A DNA stretch of 11,192 nt from Chloroflexota bacterium (GTDB taxonomy: Bacteria > Chloroflexota > Anaerolineae > J102), in the NCBI GenBank assembly GCA_024276255.1, contig JAJRXO010000016.1:1-11192 (forward strand), given 5' to 3'. Numbering within the stretch: the first letter of the stretch is position 1; each line of letters begins with the position of its first letter. A model generated the notes under the pieces. It saw nothing but the letters and a program-made list of their open reading frames with translations. It ran no database searches and was not told the origin of the DNA. Both the position numbers and the translations under genes were made by a program. Of the stretch, positions 6,370 through 11,192 are shown in pieces.

Positions 6370-8259
6370 ATGACATCAGATAGCGAGCTGATCATGGTGC
6401 CGGTTACTTCCCGGCGCCAGATCACGCGACTCTCCCCCTTGCTGATCCCGCTGGCACAGCGACGCCAGGCTACCCTGGTGCTGCTGCACATGTTGCAGCC
6501 GCATTTTGGCCGTCTGGCAGATGCCAGTGTGGCTGAGAGCTGGTTGCAGGAGGCTGTGCAGGACATGCAGGCGCAGGGGGTGGCGGCGCAGTGGCAGCAA
6601 AAGAAGGGCTATAATCTGGCTGGTATGATTCGCGAAGCCGTGGCCGAATTGCATCCTACTTTACTGGTGCTGAGCTGGCAGCGGAAGGCGGGCGAGGAAG
6701 CCAATGGCGTGCCCTACGATCTGCAGGATTTGTTGCTGGATGTCCCATGCCCCCTGCTGATCTGGCGTGGAAACACATCCACCTCCTTTCGGCCCCGGCG
6801 GATCCTTTTGCCCAGCGCCGGTGGCCCCAATGCTGCCTGGGCGCTCAACCTGGGCCGGGACCTGGCCGCAGCCTATGACGGTCAGTTGACGTTGCTTTCA
6901 GTACAGCCGCAGAAAGCAGATGAGAGCCGCTTTCGCGAGGCTGATCAGCGCATTCGGGAGCTACTGGCGGCTAAACAGGTGGGAACGGATGAACTGGCAG
7001 CGGAGCAGATTCATATCAGCTTGCAACGTGCATCGTCGCCCGTACAGGGCATCCTGGATGCAGCCAATTCCGGCGATTACGATTTGCTGATGATTGGCGC
7101 CACCCAGGAAGGTGTGTTAAGCCGTTTGCTTTTCGGCGAGATCCCCGATCGGGTGGCACGGCAGTCAGACATACCGGTGGTGATCATCAAGCGACCTCTG
7201 CCGCGACGCATCACCTGGGCACGCCGCACGTTCATGGCCCTGCAAAATGCTACACCCACGCTCAGCGAGGCCGAAAAGATACAGGCATATCGCGCTGTCC
7301 GCCGTGATACGCGCACCGATGCCGATTTCCTCACCATGGTCAGCCTGGCAACCTTGATTGCCACCCTGGGCCTGCTGCTCAACAGTCCCGCTGTGGTCAT
7401 CGGCGCCATGCTGGTGGCGCCGTTGATGTCGGCCATTGTGGCGCTGGGACTGGCCGTGGTGCAGGGCGATAGCAAGCTGCTGCGGCTGGCCCTGGGCAGC
7501 GCGGCCCGCGGCATCGCGCTCTCGGTGGGCGTTGCCCTCGTGGTGGGGCTGCTGACGCCGGGGGATCATCAAACAGCCGAAATGGCTGCGCGCACATCGC
7601 CGACGTTGCTTGATCTGGCTGTGGCCCTGGCATCGGGCGCCGCCGGCGCGTATGCTTTATGCCGCAAGGATGTGGCGACATCATTGCCCGGGGTTGCGAT
7701 CGCCGTGGCGTTGGTGCCGCCGCTGGCCACTGTGGGCCTGGCACTCTCCCAGGGTGACTGGACCATGGCCGGGGGGGCCGGTTTGCTCTTCCTTACCAAT
7801 CTCGTGGCCATAGCGACCGCCGGCGGGGTCGTCTTCCTGCTGTTGGGCTTTCAGCCCGAAGGCAAACGCCCGGCGCGTCTGCGCCTGTTTACCCGCGGTT
7901 GGTGGGTGATGCTCCTGCTATTGGCCCTGATCGCATCCCTGTTGGGGGGAATGACCTGGCATACGGCGCAGGTTGCCGCCCGCTCGCGGGCATTGCAGGC
8001 GGCTGTCAGACACGAAATGGCTGCCATGCCGGGCGTCGAGCTGCGGCGCTTGAGTGGGGCTGAGGGCGACGGCGGGGAATTGCAGGTGATGATCGAGGTA
8101 GGATCGACGCGCACCCTCTCGTCAACCGAGGCCCGGGCCCTGCAGGATGCCCTGACATCTGCCCTGGCCCGACCGGTTGCCCTGGTGCTACAGGTGATCC
8201 CGACGACGCGGCTGGATGCCCGCAGCACGCCAACGCCCACTCCGGCGCCGCCCGGGTAG
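6370..8259 (+). CDS. Usp-Usp-DUF389 membrane protein
   Basis: This 629-residue protein joins a soluble sensor-like half to a membrane half. Residues 3-134 and 144-275 are two UspA-fold domains: each opens with a strand such as ELIMVPV or RRILLPS and ends with a CPLLIWR or IPVVIIKRP strand. The second has a glycine loop, GATQEGVLSRLLFGEIPDRV-like (G243, G248, G256), related to but not exactly the ATP-binding G-x2-G-x9-G(S/T) motif. Residues 319-495 form the DUF389 membrane domain with its hallmark VVIGAMLVAPLMSAI (342-356) and about six helices. A further helix (511-530) and a soluble C-terminal domain (535-612) follow, ending in a proline/threonine tail. DUF389 proteins have no established biochemical role known to me; a stress- or nucleotide-responsive transporter or channel is an inference. 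The ATG is preceded by pyrimidines (CTCCCTCC) and has no SD; an in-frame TAA at 6343 rules out a much longer form. It is divergent from lpd. Confidence 0.85.
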   Translation: MTSDSELIMVPVTSRRQITRLSPLLIPLAQRRQATLVLLHMLQPHFGRLADASVAESWLQEAVQDMQAQGVAAQWQQKKGYNLAGMIREAVAELHPTLLVLSWQRKAGEEANGVPYDLQDLLLDVPCPLLIWRGNTSTSFRPRRILLPSAGGPNAAWALNLGRDLAAAYDGQLTLLSVQPQKADESRFREADQRIRELLAAKQVGTDELAAEQIHISLQRASSPVQGILDAANSGDYDLLMIGATQEGVLSRLLFGEIPDRVARQSDIPVVIIKRPLPRRITWARRTFMALQNATPTLSEAEKIQAYRAVRRDTRTDADFLTMVSLATLIATLGLLLNSPAVVIGAMLVAPLMSAIVALGLAVVQGDSKLLRLALGSAARGIALSVGVALVVGLLTPGDHQTAEMAARTSPTLLDLAVALASGAAGAYALCRKDVATSLPGVAIAVALVPPLATVGLALSQGDWTMAGGAGLLFLTNLVAIATAGGVVFLLLGFQPEGKRPARLRLFTRGWWVMLLLLALIASLLGGMTWHTAQVAARSRALQAAVRHEMAAMPGVELRRLSGAEGDGGELQVMIEVGSTRTLSSTEARALQDALTSALARPVALVLQVIPTTRLDARSTPTPTPAPPG

Positions 8260-8357
8260 CCCTGTCGCCAGATCAGCCAGGCCATGAGAAGTGAGATCGA
8301 AACGGGTTTTGCACTCCATCTGACGGGCTGATGGAACTGGCCGAAGCGGCATGCACG

Positions 8358-8366
8358 TGGTACAGT
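8358..8366 (+). promoter_or_regulatory. Possible extended -10 promoter for the DinB-family gene
   Basis: TGGTACAGT at 8358-8366 fits an extended -10 (TGn then TACAGT, 4 of 6 matches). The -35 region 17 bp upstream (TGGCCG) is poor. The transcript would begin near 8373, about 34 nt before the start codon. A 6-bp stem (8315-8320 with 8330-8335) lies just upstream and could end transcription of the Usp-DUF389 gene, but it has no U-tract. Confidence 0.3.
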
Positions 8367-8406
8367 AAAGCCGTGAGCAAACGAATCACTCTCACAGGAG
8401 GCCCCC

Positions 8407-8880
8407 ATGGCATCCGATGATGTTGTGCGTCAGCAATTACTATTTCTGCTTCAGGGCGGTGGCGCTCACATGCCTCTGGAAAAGGCTGTGGCCGATTTCC
8501 CACCCGCCCTCATGAATAGTCGGCCCCCTCACGTCTCCTATTCATTCTGGCAGCTCCTCGAGCATATCCGCATCGCCCAGTGGGATATTCTGGATTTTAT
8601 CCGCAATCCACACTACCAGGAATTGTCCTGGCCCGAAGGTTACTGGCCTGCCCCCGACGCCGTAGCCGACGCGGAGGCATGGCAGACCACCCTCCGGCAA
8701 ATCGGGGACGACACGCAGGCGCTGATAGCGATTGTGCAGGATCCTGCCACCGATTTGTACGCTGATTTGCCTCATGCCGCCGGATACACCATCTTGCGCG
8801 AGATCCTGCTGGTCGCCGATCACAATGCCTATCATGTCGGTGAATTCGCCATATTGCGACAGATCATGAACGCCTGGTAG
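8407..8880 (+). CDS. DinB-family (four-helix bundle) putative metal-dependent enzyme
   Basis: The 157-residue product fits the DinB/YfiT-like fold in length and helical pattern. The three histidines expected to hold a metal ion are in place: H53 in LLEHIRIAQWD, and H139 and H143 in VADHNAYHVGEFAIL. Family members whose role is known include thiol-S-transferases, for example with bacillithiol, mycothiol or glutathione, and maleylpyruvate isomerases. Many others are just stress- or damage-induced genes of unknown substrate. Nothing here picks one of these roles. It is probably cytoplasmic, with no signal peptide. The SD AGGAGG (8396-8401) lies five bases before the ATG and fixes the start. It has its own short upstream region and is not overlapped by its neighbours. 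The family call is strong, the function open. Confidence 0.85.
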   Translation: MASDDVVRQQLLFLLQGGGAHMPLEKAVADFPPALMNSRPPHVSYSFWQLLEHIRIAQWDILDFIRNPHYQELSWPEGYWPAPDAVADAEAWQTTLRQIGDDTQALIAIVQDPATDLYADLPHAAGYTILREILLVADHNAYHVGEFAILRQIMNAW

Positions 8881-8882
8881 GG

Positions 8883-8910
8883 AGCAGGGGTGGTTGGTTT
8901 CCCTTCTGCT
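8883..8910 (+). terminator. Bulged hairpin after the DinB-family gene, weak terminator candidate
   Basis: AGCAGGGG (8883-8890) can pair with CCCTTCTGCT (8901-8910) if two T bases bulge out, placing an 8-bp stem two bases after the DinB-family stop codon. No T-run follows, so termination would be partial at best. Confidence 0.25.
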
Positions 8911-8998
8911 GCAGATTCAAGTATGATCCAATAACGGCCTGTGAACTGCGCTGGCCGAAGTCACTGTCTTTCGATGCCAATCAACTGCGAGTTTGCTC

Positions 8999-9898
8999 AT
9001 GGCAAGTGCCAAAGCCATCCGCTTTGCTATTCATTTAGGTCGCATATTGCCGCCCCGCCTCGGCTATTGGATCGCGGACGCAGCAGCGCGGGGATTAAGT
9101 AGTCGCCGCAACATGCATGATGTGGCCATGTTGCGACGAAACCTGCAAGTGGTACTGGGGCCGCAGACCGATCCTGCCCGCTTGCAACAGATGGTGCATC
9201 AGACATTCCGGCATATTGCGCGGGCGTATTATGATCTGTACCGCGCCGTCGCCCTGGGTCCTGATCAAATCGCTGCTGCTGTGGAATTTACCCCTCGCGC
9301 CAGAGCCGTTATCGACACCTATTTCGGTAAAGGCCGCGGCATCGTGGCGGTGACCGGTCACTACGGTAATTTCGATCTGGCGGCGCTGGCGTACAGCCTG
9401 TTGGGTTTTCCCACGCAGGTAATTTCCTGGCCGCGTTCCCGCGAAGATTACACGATGCAAAATGAAATTCGTTCCTTGCTGGGCCTGAATGTGACGCCGC
9501 TGAGTATACCGGCGCTGAAAGAGGCCGTGCAAACCCTGCGGACTGGTGGTATCGTGGCCACTGGTATCGATCGTCCGCCGCCGGCCGGTTCTGGCGAGGA
9601 ACTGATGTTTTTTAGCTACCCGGCCCGCTTGCCCGTGGGGCATGTGAGGCTGGCATTGCAGGCCAATGCCTATCTGGTGGTCGCCCATTCGTATCACTAT
9701 CCGGGTCGACCGCATCTGTATGGCCTGGATTTCGAAGAACCTATCGAAGTGATACCAGGCCCTGATCGTCAACAAACCATGCGGCTTTACGCCCAGCGTG
9801 TGCTGGCATTGGTGGAAGATCATATCCGTCAGCACCCTGATCAGTGGTATATGTTTCATCCTGTCTGGGAAACGCTGCCGGTGAACGACTCTCTATGA
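8999..9898 (+). CDS. LpxL/HtrB/PatA-type lipid acyltransferase
   Basis: The 299-residue product belongs to the lipid A biosynthesis acyltransferase family, which also includes the PatA acyltransferases of phosphatidylinositol mannoside synthesis. The catalytic H-x4-D motif is seen as GHYGNFD (H121, D126), following the usual strand GIVAVT. Upstream are an amphipathic N-terminus (AIRFAIHLGRILPPRLGYWIA) suited to the inner membrane surface and the LRRNLQ...F-R-H-I-A-R-A-Y-Y-D segment typical of the family. Downstream are GGIVATGIDRP and the C-terminal HIRQHPDQWYMFHPVW, both as expected. It probably transfers an acyl chain to a glycolipid or lysophospholipid on the cytoplasmic face. It lies 57 bp before a CDP-alcohol phosphatidyltransferase. 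The ATG at 8999 is chosen; a TTG two codons upstream is possible, an in-frame stop at 8942 limits extension, and the SD is weak. No lpx genes are in the window, so a lipid A role is not shown. Confidence 0.88.
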   Translation: MASAKAIRFAIHLGRILPPRLGYWIADAAARGLSSRRNMHDVAMLRRNLQVVLGPQTDPARLQQMVHQTFRHIARAYYDLYRAVALGPDQIAAAVEFTPRARAVIDTYFGKGRGIVAVTGHYGNFDLAALAYSLLGFPTQVISWPRSREDYTMQNEIRSLLGLNVTPLSIPALKEAVQTLRTGGIVATGIDRPPPAGSGEELMFFSYPARLPVGHVRLALQANAYLVVAHSYHYPGRPHLYGLDFEEPIEVIPGPDRQQTMRLYAQRVLALVEDHIRQHPDQWYMFHPVWETLPVNDSL

Positions 9899-9955
9899 TT
9901 CGCTGCAACCAGCACTTTCTGCACTTCATCTCCCCATTCCCTGTTGAGGAAAGCC

Positions 9956-10654
9956 ATGACTAATAGCAAAAAGCACATTCGTGTCAATGATATCCTGCTG
10001 GGGCCACTGGAACGCCCGGCATTACACTGGCTGGCCAGCCACATGCCAGCCTGGGTCACCCCCGATGTGCTGACAACCATCGGGGTGTTGGGAGCGCTGC
10101 TCGTCTTCTTCAGTTATATCTTGACCCGCTCATCGGCGCTATTCCTGTGGGGCGTCAACCTGGGGTTGCTGATCAACTGGTTTGGGGATAGCCTGGATGG
10201 CACATTGGCCCGTTATCGTCACATCGAGCGTCCGCGTTATGGTTTTTATATCGATCATACTGTTGATGCCTTGAATATCGTGTTGATTATTCTGGGATTG
10301 GCGTTTTCGCCATATGTACGCTTCGAATATGCCGCTCTGGCGCTCGTCGGCTATCTGCTGGTTTCGGTGTTGGTATATGTACGTACCTACATTCAGGGTG
10401 TTTTCCAGATATCCTACGGCAAACTGGGGCCGACCGAGGCCCGGGCTATCGTGTTTCTGGCCAATGTCTATGTATTCTTTTTCGGGAATCCCACCCTGCA
10501 AACACCCATGGGCAGCGTGAGAATCTACGACATTGTGGCCCTGTTTGTGGCCGCCATCCTCTTCGTTATCTATGTGATCACCGGTTTGAAAGAGGCACGG
10601 GTGTTGGCAGCTGAGGATCGGCCTCATGACGGAGGAAAGGCACCGTCAGCGTAG
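9956..10654 (+). CDS. CDP-alcohol phosphatidyltransferase family protein
   Basis: This 232-residue integral membrane enzyme should transfer a phosphatidyl (or similar) group from a CDP-linked donor to an alcohol, or a phospho-alcohol from a CDP-alcohol to a lipid. The signature is complete: D78-x2-D81-G82-x2-A85-R86, then G96-x3-D100-x3-D104, with the four metal-binding and catalytic aspartates present. The gap between R86 and G96 is nine residues rather than the eight of the textbook motif. About six helices are visible (38-57, 60-77, 105-120, 125-143, 163-178, 191-210) and a conserved-looking GPTEAR (158-163) follows the fourth. The SD TGAGGA (9945-9950) five bases before the ATG at 9956 fixes the start, so a TTG four codons upstream is not needed. 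The donor and acceptor cannot be told from the sequence. It pairs with the acyltransferase just upstream. Confidence 0.88.
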   Translation: MTNSKKHIRVNDILLGPLERPALHWLASHMPAWVTPDVLTTIGVLGALLVFFSYILTRSSALFLWGVNLGLLINWFGDSLDGTLARYRHIERPRYGFYIDHTVDALNIVLIILGLAFSPYVRFEYAALALVGYLLVSVLVYVRTYIQGVFQISYGKLGPTEARAIVFLANVYVFFFGNPTLQTPMGSVRIYDIVALFVAAILFVIYVITGLKEARVLAAEDRPHDGGKAPSA

Positions 10655-10744
10655 GGAAAGCGTAGGTTTGGCGTCCAGCAGCGTGGCATACCATCTGCTA
10701 TGCTGGGATGCAGAGATGGCAATCTCTTCTTCTCCTCCTTTTGA

Positions 10745-10778
10745 TGAGCGCTCACGGTCGGGCAGCCGTGAGCGCTCA
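10745..10778. repeat. Perfect 13-bp inverted repeat made of two TGAGCGCTCA palindromes
   Basis: TGAGCGCTCACGG (10745-10757) and its exact complement CCGTGAGCGCTCA (10766-10778) enclose the 8-nt loop TCGGGCAG. Each arm contains the 10-bp self-complementary word TGAGCGCTCA (10745-10754 and 10769-10778), with centres 24 bp apart. It lies 90 bp after the phosphatidyltransferase stop. Neither side has a U-tract, so as a terminator it would lack the usual tail. A pyrimidine run (TCTTCTTCTCCTCC) precedes it. It could be a factor-dependent terminator, an RNA-stabilising hairpin or a paired operator. Confidence 0.6.
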
Positions 10779-10862
10779 GCGCGTCCGGGGATCATTATAC
10801 ACGGTAATCGGTGAAACGGGCGTCTACATGGCGGGCCGGCGCTTTGACGTTGACGGAAGCCA

Positions 10863-10924
10863 TGTAAGGGGGATGCATTGTAAGGGCGATTCACTGTAAG
10901 GGCGATTCATGAATCGCCCTTACA
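10863..10924. repeat. Three 16-bp-periodic repeats closed by a perfect 30-bp palindrome
   Basis: The 15-mer TGTAAGGGCGATTCA occurs at 10879-10893 and 10895-10909, with a copy bearing two mismatches at 10863-10877, so the period is 16 bp. Bases 10910-10924 are the exact reverse complement of the unit, so 10895-10924 is a perfect 30-bp palindrome. From memory, short palindromes of the GGGCGATTC/GAATCGCCC kind are scattered as non-coding repeats in a number of bacterial genomes, and this is probably a member of such a dispersed family. That it arose by REP- or MITE-like spread is inference. Confidence 0.75.
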
Positions 10925-11139
10925 GCTACATCGGCAACAATCCGGTGTGTGTCCCAGAATACCGGCGGGTTTGAACCTCACCGCATCACGGATACGCCGA
11001 AGGCGCCGGCTGCAACCAGCCGTTCCCAATTTCTGGAACTTACCCGCGAAAGACACTGTACCAATTTAGTCGGTGAGGAGTGGGAAAAGCCAAAGGCCTG
11101 CGGTAAACTGAAGGAAACACATCCAAAGAGAAATCCTTC
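10925..11139 (+). other. Non-coding stretch without a recognisable gene
   Basis: No frame here looks coding on either strand. The only clear structure is CGGCTG-CAAC-CAGCCG (11007-11022), a 6-bp stem with a tetraloop followed by TTCCCAATTTCT, a weak terminator candidate. An 8-bp inverted pair (CCTCACCG at 10976-10983, CGGTGAGG at 11071-11078) is 87 bp apart. TAAACT at 11104-11109 could be a -10 element for the gene at 11153, but no matching -35 is seen. Together with 10655-10744 and the two repeats this makes up a gap of about 500 bp. Confidence 0.4.
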
Positions 11140-11152
11140 AGGAGGCAGGCCA

Positions 11153-11192
11153 ATGGCAAAAAGCATTGTAACACTTTCTGGAGAATTTACCG
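11153..11192 (+). CDS. Start of a gene cut by the window end; product unknown
   Basis: An ATG at 11153 follows a strong SD, AGGAGG (11140-11145), with seven bases between. Thirteen codons are visible: MAKSIVTLSGEFT. The pattern V-T-x-x-G-x-x-T near the N-terminus resembles the first strand of AbrB/MazE/SpoVT-like antitoxins (often V-T-x-K-G-Q-x-T-I-P), but 13 residues cannot establish a family and the usual KGQ is SGE here. The good ribosome-binding site supports a real gene start. Confidence 0.6.
   Translation, partial: MAKSIVTLSGEFT

Noticed and set aside
8881..8998. Possible tRNA or small RNA in the gap after the DinB-family gene
   Set aside because: No cloverleaf or T-loop GGTTCRA arrangement can be made; only a bulged hairpin is seen.
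9095..9859. Long open frame of 254 codons on the minus strand opposite the acyltransferase
   Set aside because: Its translation is rich in His, Gln, Arg and Thr with no hydrophobic core pattern, and it mirrors the well-supported plus-strand gene. It is an antisense shadow.
10745..10778. Resemblance to the CIRCE operator of HrcA
   Set aside because: CIRCE is TTAGCACTC-N9-GAGTGCTAA. The arms here differ at several positions, the spacer is 8 nt, and the downstream gene is not a chaperone gene.
10626..10814. 62-codon plus-strand frame overlapping the end of the phosphatidyltransferase, with GAGG nine bases upstream
   Set aside because: It runs through the 13-bp inverted repeat, and its translation is a Ser/Arg-rich low-complexity string with no fold signature. 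The non-coding explanation is better.
11050..11150. Stretch with GTGGGAAAAGCCAAAGGCC that faintly recalls c-di-GMP-I (GEMM) or cobalamin riboswitch cores
   Set aside because: The flanking conserved elements and stems of these riboswitches (for example GGGCAAACC and the GGTAGGTAGCGGG-like half of GEMM) are missing. A covariance-model search (Rfam) could settle it; I expect no hit.
10978..11166. 62-codon minus-strand frame at the right edge
   Set aside because: It overlaps the strong SD and start of the plus-strand gene at 11153 and has no SD or recognisable features.

Overview
The window comes from a bacterial chromosome of moderately high GC, by eye somewhat above 55%. Genes are closely packed, start mostly with ATG, and only some have a strong Shine-Dalgarno (SD) sequence. 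No RNA gene, transposase, phage gene or CRISPR array was seen. I cannot name the taxon. The combination of a Usp-Usp-DUF389 fusion, an LpxL/PatA-type acyltransferase beside a CDP-alcohol phosphatidyltransferase with no other lipopolysaccharide genes nearby, and palindromic repeats of the GGGCGATTC...GAATCGCCC kind would fit a filamentous or anaerobic member of the Chloroflexota. That is inference only.

Left part (1-3411): the 3' end of a TetR-family regulator is followed on the same strand by a LolD/MacB-type ATPase and a 786-residue permease with two FtsX domains. The start signal of the permease overlaps the stop codon of the ATPase. The three genes look like a regulator-plus-exporter cassette. 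No membrane-fusion protein is present in the window.

Middle part (3412-6369): a long two-part hairpin (3420-3474) separates the ABC operon from a converging minus-strand operon. That operon is lpd (dihydrolipoamide dehydrogenase) followed by lipA (lipoyl synthase). One enzyme makes the lipoyl cofactor on carrier proteins and the other re-oxidises it, so the pair is functionally coherent. A good extended -10 promoter lies upstream of lpd and argues for the second of two possible lpd starts. The divergent region between lpd and the next gene carries an array of GTAAAC hexamers that looks like an operator.

Right part (6370-10654): a plus-strand run encodes a Usp-Usp-DUF389 membrane protein, a small DinB-fold protein, a lysophospholipid/lipid A-type acyltransferase and a CDP-alcohol phosphatidyltransferase. 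The last two are 57 bp apart and probably work together in membrane lipid synthesis.

Right end (10655-11192): about 500 bp without a convincing gene, but rich in symmetric DNA. It has a 13-bp perfect stem built from two copies of the palindrome TGAGCGCTCA, then three 16-bp-periodic repeats closed by a perfect 30-bp palindrome. It ends at the start of a new gene with a strong SD. The 13 visible residues of that gene are only weakly suggestive of an AbrB/MazE-type antitoxin.

Most genes are ordinary and belong to known families. The parts that deserve a second look are the two non-coding regions (6168-6267 and 10745-10924) and the unassigned lipid-gene pair.
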